From Planctomyces sp. (GTDB taxonomy: Bacteria > Planctomycetota > Planctomycetia > Planctomycetales > Planctomycetaceae): a stretch of 64,000 bases of DNA. The notes under the pieces are model-generated. The model was given only the letters and a program-made list of their open reading frames with translations, made no database searches and was not told the origin of the DNA. Shown here piece by piece: positions 55,577-64,000 of this stretch; positions within the stretch are counted from its first letter, which is position 1, and every line of letters begins with the position of its first letter. The DNA lies in the NCBI GenBank assembly GCA_019636235.1, contig JAHBXW010000014.1, positions 60,742-124,741 on the forward strand. Direction: 5' to 3'. A program made the position numbers and the translations under genes.

Positions 55577-56113
55577 ATGTCCAAGAACCTCAAGTCCGAT
55601 GTCGACGCCGCTGTCAAAGACGTCGACTTCTCGAAGACCAACTACCAGATCGAGTTCGATACGACGCTCGGCAAGATCGTCCTCGACTTGTGGCCGGACG
55701 TCGCCCCCGGGCACTGCCGCAACATCATCGGTCTGACGAAAATCGGCTTCTACGACGGCATCCAGTTTCACCGCGTCATCCCCGACTTCGTGATCCAGGC
55801 GGGCTGCCCGCAGGGCACCGGAACCGGCGGACCGGGCTACCAGATCAAGGCCGAGTTCAACACGAAGCTGCACGAGGCGGGCGTGCTGTCGATGGCCCGC
55901 ACCAACGAACCCGACTCCGGCGGTTCGCAGTTCTTCCTGTGTCTGGCCCGCGTGCCGCACCTCGACCGGCAGTACACCGGCTTCGGCAAGACGGCCGATG
56001 AATCCAGCCTGAACACGGTCCTGGCGATCGGGGGCGTGAAGACGGGTCGCGGAGACAAGCCGGTCGAACCGGTCAAGATCCTCAAAGGCCGCGTCATCGA
56101 ATCGGCTGTCTGA
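55577..56113 (+). CDS. Peptidyl-prolyl cis-trans isomerase, cyclophilin type
   Basis: 178 aa from ATG at 55577. The cyclophilin core: IEFDTTLGKIVLDLWPDVAPGHCRNIIGLTKIGFYDGIQFHRVIPDFVIQAGCPQGTGTGGPGYQIKAEF, with the catalytic Arg in FHRVIPDF, then GVLSMARTNEPDSGGSQFFLCL and LDRQYTGFGK. No signal peptide, so cytoplasmic. It speeds proline isomerisation in protein folding. The frame is open back to a GTG at 55535, but MSKNLKSDVDAAVKDVDF is a better start. Confidence 0.95.
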   Translation: MSKNLKSDVDAAVKDVDFSKTNYQIEFDTTLGKIVLDLWPDVAPGHCRNIIGLTKIGFYDGIQFHRVIPDFVIQAGCPQGTGTGGPGYQIKAEFNTKLHEAGVLSMARTNEPDSGGSQFFLCLARVPHLDRQYTGFGKTADESSLNTVLAIGGVKTGRGDKPVEPVKILKGRVIESAV

Positions 56114-56264
56114 TTCGATTCCGAAACGGCGACGCCCGCGTGCGGCGGATGCGCTGCGCAACTGCGGCTCCGCAGCGCGCGCCCATCGGAGCTGCGCCGC
56201 AGTGCGCTCGCTTGCTGTCATCCGGCCGGCGCTGTCTCCTGCCGCTCAGCATGACGCCCCAGCC

Positions 56265-56270
56265 GGGAGG
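56265..56270 (+). promoter_or_regulatory. Strong ribosome binding site for a TTG start
   Basis: GGGAGG five nucleotides before TTG 56276. This supports the rare TTG start of the NuoM-like gene. Confidence 0.6.
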
Positions 56271-56275
56271 AACCG

Positions 56276-57760
56276 TTGCTGACCGCCGCGATCGTCTGTT
56301 CCGGAGGAGCGCCGTTGGCCTGCGCGCTGGCGCTCGCCCTGCGCGGCGCGCCCGCCTGGGTCGCGATCGCCTGTCAGCTCCTCGCGGTCATTTCCGCGGC
56401 GCTGGCGGTCCTCCTCGGCGCATCAGCGGACAGCGCCGGCACGCTCCCCGCGCCGGCCTGGTTCGTCGCCGTTCAGGCCCTCATCGTTCTCGCCAGTCTG
56501 CTCGTCCATCCGCCTGACGATCCGCAATCGTCGACGTCCCGGGCGATCCTCTGCCTGGGACAGTCCGCGGCCGCGGCCGCGCTACTGGCCAACGATGTGC
56601 GATTGATCGCCGCCGGGCTGACGCTCGCCGTTCTCGCGACTCCCGCCGCGCTGCTGCAGGCCGGGTGCCGCGAGGCGCGTTCGCCGACCACGGGCGCCGG
56701 CTCGCTGTTCACGCCGGCGTCGCTGGGCGGCCTGTTTGTCGTCCTCGGGTTGCTGTTGGCGACGTACGGCGACGCGGCGATCCGCGCGCGGCAGGCGCGC
56801 GGCGCGGCCGAGATGCGGTGGGATCTGCCCGCGATCCAGGCGGCGCTCATTGAGGCGACGACCGCCAGCGGCGCGAGGGCCGGAATCTGGAAGCAGTTGG
56901 CCCCGTGGACGGGCGCATCGCTGGTCGCGGGCTTCGTGCTCCTCGGGGGTTGCGTTCCGTTTCATCGCGCGGCGTCGCAGGCGCTCCGCGAAGCTCCGGC
57001 GGAGTTGCGGGTTCCGGTGATCGCAGCCATGGCGATCCCGACCTGGGGGCTGGCGGTGCGGCTGGAGCCGGGGTTGATGTCGCCGCTGCTGGCGAGCGCC
57101 GAGTTCCTCGGTCCGCTGATGCTGTTGACGGTCTGGCTGGCGGCGCTGTTGATTCTGTCGCGCGTCGATCTGTCGCGGCTGGTCGCGTCCGCGGCGTTGA
57201 TGCTGACGGGCGTGACCGGGGCGGCGTTCCTGGCGACGCGAGGAGTCGGCGTGTCGTCGGCGGGCCTGCTGGTCGCCGGGTGGACTCCCGCGCTGGCCGC
57301 CGTTGGGTTGCTGCTGACATGGCTCGAGCGGGCGGCCGGGAGTCGAGAGTTCTCGGAGTTCGGCGGGCTGTTGCGATCGCATCCGCGGTTCGCGGCGGCG
57401 TTGATTGTCTGCGTATTGTGGATCTGCGGACTGCCGATGCTGTCGGCGTATCCGGGGCTGTGGCTGTTGTGGGCGGCCCGGGCGCAGACCACCAACGTGG
57501 ATGGAACGGAGCTTTTGTCGCTGTGGCCGGTGCTGATGCCGCTGGCGATCGGCGTGTGGGGTTGGCTGCGGACAGTCGATGCGCTGCTGTTGAGCGTGCC
57601 GCGATTGCCGGAGATGCCGGACGTGCTGCGCGAGCGGACGGACCGTCCCTGGGCGCCGGTGGCGACGCGGGATCTGAATGTTCGAGAGCTGGCGGCGATC
57701 GGCCTGTTGGCGGCCTGGGGGCTGCTGCTGACCGCATGGCCCGGGTTTCTGACGGGTTGA
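56276..57760 (+). CDS. NuoM/NuoL-like multi-span membrane protein lacking proton-path lysines
   Basis: 494 aa with a TTG start supported by GGGAGG. At least 12 hydrophobic helices. Residues about 214-262 (ASLVAGFVLLGGCVPFHRAASQALREAPAELRVPVIAAMAIPTWGLAVRL) line up with the NuoM core 'GFAVKxPxxPxHxWLPdAHxxAPtagSVxLAgxLLKxgxYGLLR'. The two lysines needed for proton transfer (K234, K265 of E. coli) are replaced by Leu/Gly and Ala/Ile. The whole protein has only one lysine (GIWKQL), so it is unlikely to pump protons as NuoM does. No other nuo gene is nearby. It may be a structural membrane partner or a diverged subunit; function unknown. Confidence 0.75.
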   Translation: MLTAAIVCSGGAPLACALALALRGAPAWVAIACQLLAVISAALAVLLGASADSAGTLPAPAWFVAVQALIVLASLLVHPPDDPQSSTSRAILCLGQSAAAAALLANDVRLIAAGLTLAVLATPAALLQAGCREARSPTTGAGSLFTPASLGGLFVVLGLLLATYGDAAIRARQARGAAEMRWDLPAIQAALIEATTASGARAGIWKQLAPWTGASLVAGFVLLGGCVPFHRAASQALREAPAELRVPVIAAMAIPTWGLAVRLEPGLMSPLLASAEFLGPLMLLTVWLAALLILSRVDLSRLVASAALMLTGVTGAAFLATRGVGVSSAGLLVAGWTPALAAVGLLLTWLERAAGSREFSEFGGLLRSHPRFAAALIVCVLWICGLPMLSAYPGLWLLWAARAQTTNVDGTELLSLWPVLMPLAIGVWGWLRTVDALLLSVPRLPEMPDVLRERTDRPWAPVATRDLNVRELAAIGLLAAWGLLLTAWPGFLTG

Positions 57761-57845
57761 TGAACTGCGAGCGACCAAGTTCGCAGCCCGGGGCCTTGAT
57801 GGCCGGGGCGCTCAGCCGTCGAATCAGCGTGACCCGCAAAATGCG

Positions 57846-57873
57846 AAAGCCCGGAACAATCGCCCCGGGCTTC
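57846..57873 (-). terminator. Intrinsic terminator of tRNA-Glu
   Basis: AAGCCCGG/CCGGGCTT, 8-bp stem with a 10-nt loop, 7 nt after the tRNA end on the minus strand, followed by TTCGCATTTTG. Confidence 0.65.
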
Positions 57874-57879
57874 GCACAG

Positions 57880-57952
57880 TACCCCCACGGGGATTCGAAC
57901 CCCGGTCCTAGGACTGAGAATCCTATATCCTGGGCCTCTAGACGATGGGGGC
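57880..57952 (-). tRNA. tRNA-Glu (anticodon CUC)
   Basis: Minus strand: acceptor GCCCCCA/TGGGGGT (G1-U72 wobble), anticodon stem TAGGA/TCCTA around loop TTCTCAG with anticodon CTC, and T arm GGGG-TTCGAAT-CCCC. 73 nt, discriminator A, no encoded CCA. A hairpin terminator follows directly. It reads GAG. Confidence 0.95.
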
Positions 57953-58153
57953 GTCAGACACGTCACCATACGCGGCGCGCTGCCAAGCGTCAATCGGCCG
58001 CTGCGAGATTCCCGGGCCGGTCTTGCCTGAAACGCGGGCTTCGGATTCTGGAGGTCCTGGCGCCACGTTGTGCTTGATTGCGATGGGCTTTATCGTATCT
58101 CTAAAGTCATGATCGACGTCTGAAGTTCGTGCAGTCGCAAAAGGGGTCACGCG

Positions 58154-58348
58154 ATGAGGATCTTCGGCGCTCTGCTCTGCCTGGCTCTCTCATTAATGAT
58201 GTTGCTTCACGCCTTCCATCGATTCCAATTCGATCGATTGATCAGTGCTGTTTATCTCTTCGTGTCGTTGCTGATGGCGGCCTGTGCGGTCGTTCTAATT
58301 CTCTCCCGGCCGCGCAAAGACCAAGACGACCTGTCGCCCGAGCCCTGA
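58154..58348 (+). CDS. Small two-helix membrane protein
   Basis: 64 aa, ATG at 58154 with AGGGG upstream. Two hydrophobic helices: MRIFGALLCLALSLMMLLHAF and LISAVYLFVSLLMAACAVVLIL, then a charged tail (SRPRKDQDDLSPEP). Base composition is lower in GC than the surroundings. It fits a small inner-membrane protein; no family assigned. Confidence 0.6.
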   Translation: MRIFGALLCLALSLMMLLHAFHRFQFDRLISAVYLFVSLLMAACAVVLILSRPRKDQDDLSPEP

Positions 58349-58397
58349 TGCAGGGCGCAGGCTGATCCGCCGGGCCGCACAGTGAATCCAGCGCGGC

Positions 58398-59939
58398 TCA
58401 CCGCGCCACGCCCACGGAGCGCGTCTCCCGCATCACGACGACCTTTACCTCGCCCGGGTACGTCATCGTCTGCTCGATCTGCTGCGCGATGTCCCGCGCG
58501 AGCTTCGCGGAGCCGCGGTCGGTGACGTCCTTCGGATCGACGATGACCCGCACCTCGCGCCCCGCCTGAACCGCATACACCTGGCTGACTCCCGGAAACC
58601 CGTACGCCACCGCCTCCAGGTCCTCCAGCCGCTTGACGTACCGCTCCAGCGTCTCGCGCCGCGCCCCCGGACGGGAGGCCGAACACGCGTCGGCCGCGGC
58701 CGTCAGCACCGTATAGATGAACTCCGGCCGGATGTCGTCGTGATGCCCGAGGGCCGCGTGCACCGCTTCCGCCGGCTGGCCGTAACGCTTCAGCAGGTCC
58801 GCCCCGATCGCCGGGTGGCCCCCTTCCATCTCATGGTCCGCCGCCTTGCCGATGTCGTGCAGGAACCCGCAGCGACGGGCCATCGCACCGTCCAGCCCCA
58901 ACTGCTCGGCCATCATGCCTGTCAGGTGCGCCACCTCGATCGAATGCCGCAGCACGTTCTGGCTGTAGCTCACGCGGAAATTCAGCCGGCCCATCAGGAA
59001 CACCAGCTTCTCATGCAGGCCCGGCACGCCCGCCTCCTCCGCACCGTCGCGGCCGAGCTGCATGATGTGCAGCTCCATCTCCTTTTGCGTCTGGTTGACG
59101 ACGTCCTCGATCCGCTGGGGATGGATGCGTCCGTCCTGGATGAGCTTGATGAGCGACAGCTTGGCGACTTCGCGGCGGACGGTGTCGAAGGCGGAGACGA
59201 CGACGACGCCGGGCGTGTCATCGACGATGACGTCGACGCCGGTGGCCTGCTCGAAGGCCCGGATGTTGCGTCCCTCGCGGCCGATGATCCGGCCCTTCAT
59301 TTCGTCGCTCGGGATGTCGACGGTTGAAACGGTCGTTTCCGAAGTGTGCGTGGAGGCGTACCGCTGCACGGCCATGCCGACGATTTCGCGGGCCATCCGC
59401 TCGGCGTTCAGCTTGAGTTCCTGCTCGTGCTTGCGGATCAGGCTGCCGGCCTCGTTCTGCAGGTCCTGCTCGATGCGTTTCAGCAGCCGGTCGGCGGCCG
59501 CCTCGCGGCTCAGCCCGCTGATGGCGTGCAGTTCCTCCTGCTCTTCGCGGATCAGGCGTTCCAGTTCTTTCTCGCGGGTTTCGACGGCGCGGGTCCGCTC
59601 GGTCAGCCGCTGCTGCGTCGTCTGCAGCATCTTTTCCTTCTTGCGGATGTCCTCCTGAACTTCGTTGAGCGCGGATTCCTTTTTGTCGAGCGTGCGTTCC
59701 TGGTTCCGCAGGCCGTCGCGTTGCGACTGGAGTTCGCGGTCCTGGGTTTCGCGATGCTTGAGGAGCGCCTCTTTGGCGTCGAGTTCGGCCTGTTTTCGGA
59801 GCGAGTCGACTTCCCGCTGGGCGTCGCTGAGGATCTGATCTCGCGCTTTGTACGCGCCGCCCATTCTCAGGCGGTCAAAGAAGAAACCCAGCGCGCCGCC
59901 GATGATCAGGGCGATGAGGGGATAGATCTCTGGGGGCAT
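58398..59939 (-). CDS. rny: Ribonuclease Y
   Basis: 513 aa from ATG at 59939. The N-terminal membrane helix ([22 protein letters not shown]) is followed by a long charged coiled coil (residues about 30-190), then a KH domain ([30 protein letters not shown]) and the HD phosphodiesterase domain with [12 protein letters not shown] and [12 protein letters not shown]. RNase Y starts mRNA decay at the membrane. In Bacillus its activity is tuned by the Ric complex; a RicT/PSP1-like gene lies at 629. It is separated from the divergent HDOD gene by 878 bp. Confidence 0.96.
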   Translation of the reverse strand: MPPEIYPLIALIIGGALGFFFDRLRMGGAYKARDQILSDAQREVDSLRKQAELDAKEALLKHRETQDRELQSQRDGLRNQERTLDKKESALNEVQEDIRKKEKMLQTTQQRLTERTRAVETREKELERLIREEQEELHAISGLSREAAADRLLKRIEQDLQNEAGSLIRKHEQELKLNAERMAREIVGMAVQRYASTHTSETTVSTVDIPSDEMKGRIIGREGRNIRAFEQATGVDVIVDDTPGVVVVSAFDTVRREVAKLSLIKLIQDGRIHPQRIEDVVNQTQKEMELHIMQLGRDGAEEAGVPGLHEKLVFLMGRLNFRVSYSQNVLRHSIEVAHLTGMMAEQLGLDGAMARRCGFLHDIGKAADHEMEGGHPAIGADLLKRYGQPAEAVHAALGHHDDIRPEFIYTVLTAAADACSASRPGARRETLERYVKRLEDLEAVAYGFPGVSQVYAVQAGREVRVIVDPKDVTDRGSAKLARDIAQQIEQTMTYPGEVKVVVMRETRSVGVAR

Positions 59940-60817
59940 GGATGTCGCTCGCCACGGAGCCGGGACGCCGCCGTGGCAATCGCATCGACAACACGCCTGC
60001 GTCCGGTTCCCATGCGGCCGACCCCGAGTCGGGAGGGCGCGATCCTGAGATTCCGCCGAAATACGGCGGGGCTGGCGACCGGGACAGGCCCGGGCGGAGC
60101 GACTCCCGGCGGCGCGGCGAGGCGGCGTCGGGGGAGGGCGGAAGGGCGGCGGGGCGGCGATGCCACGGGACTCAGCCCCCGGGAGGGGCGTTCCCGACGC
60201 AGGTCGCTTCCGGCGGAACGGGCGCATTCGCAAAGTCTGCGAACCGCCATTCCCAGCCAGGCCAGCCACGCGTCCATGTCTCGTTCACCAGCAACTTCGG
60301 ATTCGGGAACCGCCTGGCGCGCCGGGCGCCGGCGATGGGACGTGATGTGTGTCGACAGCGATCCCGGCGGCCCAGGGGCCGTTCTATCGGTGAAGTCGGA
60401 ATCGTGTGGACGGCCGCCCGCCCGGCCTGTGAGCAGCCCGCGCAGGCGACCTTCGTACCTTATCCGTGCGCCGCTCCGTTTTCCACGCCCCCGCCGCGCT
60501 GTTCCGCGCCGCTTCAGCGATTCGATCCGCCCGCCCGGAGATGCACCGCATCAACGCGGGGAAACCCTCGGCCGAGACGCCTGCGAACGGACCCCATTCG
60601 CCGCGAGCCGTGCCGTCGCTCCGCCTGGCGCATCCCGCAGATCGGATACGCCGCTCACGCCCCGCACCCTGGCCCCTCCGACGCCCGGAAACCGATCTCC
60701 ATCAGCGGCCTCGCCCCGCACGCCGCCGCCCCGCGCGTAGAGTGTCTGCGTCCGACTGCCGACCCCATGACGGGACACGCCAGCCGTCCGCAATCCGCGC
60801 CAGCCCGATTCTTGATA
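59940..60817. other. Long divergent non-coding region between rny and the HDOD gene
   Basis: 878 bp, the largest gap in the window. Open frames here are low-complexity (Arg/Pro/Ala) and have no domain. A hairpin CCGCCG/CGGCGG with loop AAATA lies at 60053-60069. I looked for RNase P RNA, tmRNA and SRP RNA signatures on both strands and saw none. Confidence 0.5.
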
Positions 60818-61711
60818 ATGACGGAACGCATCTCGACGCTGCCGGACGTGCCCCCGGAACTCATCGCCCGCCTGGAACGCACCCTCGGCAATCTGCGGAT
60901 GCTGCCCGCAGCCGCCTCGCAGGCCCTGCAGATTGCCAACGATCCCGACTGCGATTTCCTGCGTCTCGCCGGCGTCATTCAGCGCGACCTCAAACTCACG
61001 ACGCACGTCCTGCGAACGGCCAACAGCGCGCTGTTCGCCCCCCGCGCGCCCGTCGCCAGCCTGCATCACGCCATCTCCTCCATGGGGCTGCGACGCTGCC
61101 GCGAAGTCATCCTCACCGCCGGACTCGACAGCGTCTCCCGCAAGATCAGCCCCCGGCTCTGCGAACGCCGGGAAACGCTCTGGCGGCACGGATTCCTGAC
61201 GTCGATCTTCGCCGTCAAAATCAGCCATCTGCTGCGGCTGGGCTTCCAGGGGGAGGAGTTCACCGCGGGGCTGATGCACGATTTCGGCCGCACCCTGCTG
61301 GCGGTCGCCGCGCCGGATGAGATCGACGAACTCGATCCGCTGGATTTCGACGAGCCGCTGCAGATCGAGATTCGCGAGCGGGAACGGATCGGGGTCTCGC
61401 ACGCCGCATTCGGCGCCTGGTACGCCGAGATCAACGAACTCCCCGCCGCGCTGGTCCACGCGATCCGGCATCATCACGCCCCCGCAAGTGCGGGCGAACA
61501 CGTCCGGCTGGCCGCGCTGATCGCAGCCGCCGATCACGTCGCCAACCACGTGCAGCGCGGGACGGACGAACCTTACAACCCCATGCTCAACGGCGCGCTC
61601 GTCGTGCTCCAGCAGGACGGCGTGACGAACGCCACCGGCGTGTTCTCCGACGCCATCGACGCGTACGTCCGCGAGGCCCCGGCCGTCGCCGAAGAGCTTA
61701 TGCAGGAGTGA
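60818..61711 (+). CDS. HDOD-domain signalling protein
   Basis: 297 aa. The HDOD domain spans about residues 15-215: NLRMLPAAASQALQIANDPDCDFLRLAGVIQRDLKLTTHVLRTANSALFAPRAPVASLHHAISSMGLRRCREVILTAGL, then FTAGLMHDFGRTLLAVAAPDE (MHDxG) and AIRHHHAP. HDOD proteins regulate stress, motility or protein interaction, usually without the full catalytic set of HD hydrolases. No receiver or GGDEF domain is attached. ATG at 60767 is an alternative start. It is convergent with the DUF885 gene, 15 bp between stops. Confidence 0.9.
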   Translation: MTERISTLPDVPPELIARLERTLGNLRMLPAAASQALQIANDPDCDFLRLAGVIQRDLKLTTHVLRTANSALFAPRAPVASLHHAISSMGLRRCREVILTAGLDSVSRKISPRLCERRETLWRHGFLTSIFAVKISHLLRLGFQGEEFTAGLMHDFGRTLLAVAAPDEIDELDPLDFDEPLQIEIRERERIGVSHAAFGAWYAEINELPAALVHAIRHHHAPASAGEHVRLAALIAAADHVANHVQRGTDEPYNPMLNGALVVLQQDGVTNATGVFSDAIDAYVREAPAVAEELMQE

Positions 61712-61726
61712 CCGGTTCCGTCCTAC

Positions 61727-63529
61727 TCACCGCGGCTGCCGCAACCGCTCGCGCACCAGCTCCGGCAGGTACTTGACCGCCAGCGTGCCGTGGTCCAGCA
61801 CCGCCTCGTGGTACCGGCCCAGGTCGAACTCGTCCCCCATCTCGCGGGAGACCGCCTGCCGCAGCCGGTAGAACGCCATCCGGCCCACGAAGTACGTCGA
61901 CAGCTGGCAGCTCGTCTGCTTGGCGCGGATCAGCTTGCCGACCGCCTCCCCCTCGGACTGATACGCGCCGTCGATCATCAGCGACATCGCCTCCGCGTCC
62001 GTCATGTTCGCGGCGTGCAGCTTGTGGTCGAGAATCGCGTTCGTCACGGCCCGCAGATAGAACTTCAACTGGATCAGCCGCAGCTCCAGATTCTGCTCGC
62101 CGTAGCCCTGGTCGAGCAGCATCTGCTCGGTGTACACGGCCCACCCCTCGGCGAACACGCCGGAGGACAGGATCTTGCGGATTCGCGAGGGATGCCGGTT
62201 CGAGTATTCGAGCTGCACGTAATGCCCCGGATAGGCCTCATGGATGGTGAGGATCTGGAGCATGTAGCGGTTGTATTCCTCGAGGAAGCTCTTGACCCGC
62301 GCGGCATCCCAGTCGGACGGCGGCGGGGCGACCGCGTACACGCTGGCGGCCATGGGATCGAGCGGCGGGGCGGGGTTCAGGTAGGCGACTGAGTTGCCCC
62401 GCTGGAACTCCGGCATCTCGATGATCTGGCAGCGATCCGGCTCGGGCAGCCGCAGGATGTCGCGTTCCGTGATGAACGCCTTGATCCGGTCGACAGTGGC
62501 CCGCGCCTCGGCCACCAGTTCCTCCGGCGTGCCATGATCCTGGCTGACTTTGTCGACGACGCGGCGGATCGTCTCCGCACGCCCCGGTTCGTCGTCGGGG
62601 GGCAGCGGCTGGCCGGCGAAGTAGCGCGACCACAGTTGCCGGGAAATCACGTACATGTCGCGCTGCACGCGCGCGAACTCCGATTCAGCGTCCGCCAGCA
62701 CTTCATCCGCCGTCAGCCCCGCTTCCAGTTCCAGCTCCAGCTTCTTGGCGAACTTCTCCGGGCCCAGCCGCCACTCTCCGCCGGCCTGAGGCAGGGCTTC
62801 GGCTTCCAGCCAGGTCTGATAGTCGCGCAGGGCCGCGAGAATCGGCTCAGCGGCGGGGCGCAGCGGGCTGAGCTGCGGGGTCTCGCCAGCCGCCTCATAC
62901 AGCCCCTCTTCGTAAAAGGAAATCGCTCCGCGGTTCTGGCGGATCGCCGTTTCCAGGACGACCCTGGGCGGGTTCCTGATGCTGCGTTTGGCGGCATCGA
63001 TGACGGCCGGAATATGCCGCATCCGTTCCGCGGCGTTGGCCACGTTCTTCTCGCGGGGCAGCGTGGACTGCGTGAGCAGCAGGAACACGCTGCTGGTGAT
63101 GTAGTCGCCGTAGACGCGGGGATCGGTTTCGAAGGGGCGGGTGTGCTCCCACTGCCACAGGGAGCGCGTCAGGTGGTGTTTGAGGATTTCGAAGTCCACG
63201 CGTCCGTTGGCGGACAGCTGGTCGACATTCACGTCGCGGGGGAGGGCGTCGAGGGTCTCGCGCGTAAGCCGGACCCATTCTTCGCGGGCCTCGGGGGAGA
63301 CGTCCTCCAGGCGGTCGTCGTACCGGTGATCGCCCAGCATCGTGGCGTCGAGCGGCCGCTGCTCCATCCACTTTTCCAGGTACTTCTGGAAGAACGCTTC
63401 GAGCCGCGCGTCTTCGGGGGCGGGCTGCGGGGCCTGGGCCATGACGGGGCTCGCAAGGAGGAGCAGGAGGCAGAGGGCGGCCAGTCGGGGGGCGCGGGTC
63501 CCGGTTCGCAGCGTGCGGATCCGGTGCAT
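61727..63529 (-). CDS. Secreted DUF885-family metalloprotease-like protein
   Basis: 600 aa from ATG at 63529, with AGGAG upstream. Signal peptide MHRIRTLRTGTRAPRLAALCLLLLLASPVMAQA. DUF885 hallmarks: the HEAYPGHYVQLEYS motif at residues 430-436 (an HExxxxH zinc-site variant), AEGWAVYTEQMLLDQGY, DGAYQSEGEAVGKLIRAKQTSCQLSTYFVG and KYLPELVRERLRQ. Members are large helical proteins of the zincin fold and are thought to be peptidases, mostly uncharacterised. Probably periplasmic or secreted. Confidence 0.92.
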   Translation of the reverse strand: MHRIRTLRTGTRAPRLAALCLLLLLASPVMAQAPQPAPEDARLEAFFQKYLEKWMEQRPLDATMLGDHRYDDRLEDVSPEAREEWVRLTRETLDALPRDVNVDQLSANGRVDFEILKHHLTRSLWQWEHTRPFETDPRVYGDYITSSVFLLLTQSTLPREKNVANAAERMRHIPAVIDAAKRSIRNPPRVVLETAIRQNRGAISFYEEGLYEAAGETPQLSPLRPAAEPILAALRDYQTWLEAEALPQAGGEWRLGPEKFAKKLELELEAGLTADEVLADAESEFARVQRDMYVISRQLWSRYFAGQPLPPDDEPGRAETIRRVVDKVSQDHGTPEELVAEARATVDRIKAFITERDILRLPEPDRCQIIEMPEFQRGNSVAYLNPAPPLDPMAASVYAVAPPPSDWDAARVKSFLEEYNRYMLQILTIHEAYPGHYVQLEYSNRHPSRIRKILSSGVFAEGWAVYTEQMLLDQGYGEQNLELRLIQLKFYLRAVTNAILDHKLHAANMTDAEAMSLMIDGAYQSEGEAVGKLIRAKQTSCQLSTYFVGRMAFYRLRQAVSREMGDEFDLGRYHEAVLDHGTLAVKYLPELVRERLRQPR

Positions 63530-64000
63530 GATTGCTCCTGCGGTGGTCACAACATCAAAGCCCGCCATCAGGGAATGACGACGGGCTTGTTGGGAAGGCG
63601 GAGGGGCTCTCCGCAAACACGTTCCAGGGCGGGCGCCGAGCTCGCTGGTCGCGCGCCACTGCTGCGGGGTTTCAGGCATTGCGCCAGGTCCACGCTGAAT
63701 GCTGGGGAAGTGGCCTGCATTCCGCTTCGCCAACCCGTTCCGAGTTGCCGCACGCCAAACGTGTGCGACCGGATTCCCCTGCTCAGCAGCGACCGGAGAT
63801 TGCCGGACTTTCCGCCGCGGTCCGACGCTAGGCATTGCTGCCCCCCGTGTCAAACGGACGCGGCGGAATCTCGCGCCGTTCGCCGGGGCGCACGAGGGAT
63901 CGGTCGCGTTCGCCCACCGGGTTGCGAGGACCAGCGCCAACAGCGTGTTCCTCCCCGTCCAGCCCGGAACGTGCGATCCATTACGCTACCTCGCGGACTC
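63530..64000. other. Intergenic region at the right edge
   Basis: 471 bp upstream of the DUF885 gene with no supported gene. A hairpin AAGCCCG/CGGGCTT occurs at about 63558-63590, possibly a terminator of a gene on the minus strand beyond the edge, or part of the leader. Confidence 0.45.

Noticed and set aside
59940..60817. RNase P RNA, tmRNA or SRP RNA in the largest gap
   Set aside because: None of their conserved sequence signatures was found on either strand.
63945..64000. tRNA-like pattern on the minus strand (GAGGTAGCGTAATGGATCGC)
   Set aside because: It resembles a D arm, but no matching anticodon or T arm follows at the right spacing.
1..64000. CRISPR arrays, insertion sequences, prophage or restriction systems
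   Set aside because: No regular direct repeats, transposase, integrase, phage structural or nuclease-methylase genes were seen.

Overview
The window is a GC-rich, densely coded bacterial chromosome segment that looks like a planctomycete (order Planctomycetales). The evidence is its gene content: a DUF1559 protein with a type IV pilin-like N-terminus, ASPIC/UnbV and FG-GAP repeat proteins, a secreted sulfatase beside a formylglycine-enzyme-like gene, an ExbD next to a cyclase-fold membrane protein, futalosine-pathway MqnA, a Tat-exported Gfo/Idh/MocA oxidoreductase and RNase Y. I found no CRISPR array, insertion sequence, integrase, prophage or rRNA. Two tRNAs are present, Leu(UAA) and Glu(CUC). 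All assignments rest on reading motifs by eye; no database search was run.

Layout. 1-1129 (-): PSP1/RicT-like protein and a truncated FGE/SUMF1-domain protein. 1284-5442 (+): L-2-hydroxyglutarate oxidase and a large GH38-like protein. 5480-7902 (-): DUF3179 and ASPIC/UnbV lipoproteins. 8156-11089 (+): DUF1559, small lipoprotein and TPR protein. 11133-12566 (-): coiled-coil protein. 12892-18473 (+): a YhaO-like phosphoesterase that has lost most of its metal ligands, a YhaN-like ATPase and an M28 peptidase. 19039-23028 (+): leuS and larE. 23062-25100 (-): macro-domain protein and oxidoreductase. 25448-26794 (+): membrane-anchored beta-propeller. 26818-27819 (-): moaA. 28138-30310 (+): FHA protein, rsgA and a secreted protein. 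30376-32913: tRNA-Leu, an unknown protein and mqnA. 33004-35382 (-): FG-GAP protein. 35636-39418 (+): secreted protein, ExbD and cyclase-fold protein. 39985-46109 (+): sulfatase, small basic protein, methyltransferase, ATP-grasp, WXG100 and a membrane coiled-coil protein. 46128-48437 (-): secreted glycosidase-like protein. 48723-50238 (+): unknown protein and DUF455 ferritin-like protein. 50248-51249 (-): galT-like. 51447-54746 (+): two exported proteins and a methyltransferase. 54770-55219 (-): metallothionein and a small four-Cys protein. 55577-58348: cyclophilin, NuoM-like membrane protein, tRNA-Glu and a small membrane protein. 58398-59939 (-): rny. 60818-61711 (+): HDOD protein. 61727-63529 (-): DUF885.

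Most of the window is a mix of housekeeping genes (leuS, rsgA, rny, moaA, mqnA, ppi, tRNAs) and planctomycete-type exported proteins. The most unusual signals are enzyme-family members with lost catalytic residues: the YhaO-like protein keeps about one of seven metal ligands, the NuoM-like protein has a single lysine and none at the proton-path positions, the GH38-like protein lacks a recognisable zinc motif, and the GalT-like protein lacks the CxxC zinc site. Other points of interest are a predicted leaderless moaA, FHA-rsgA translational coupling, a WXG100 protein beside a membrane coiled-coil protein, and an ExbD directly upstream of a cyclase-fold protein.
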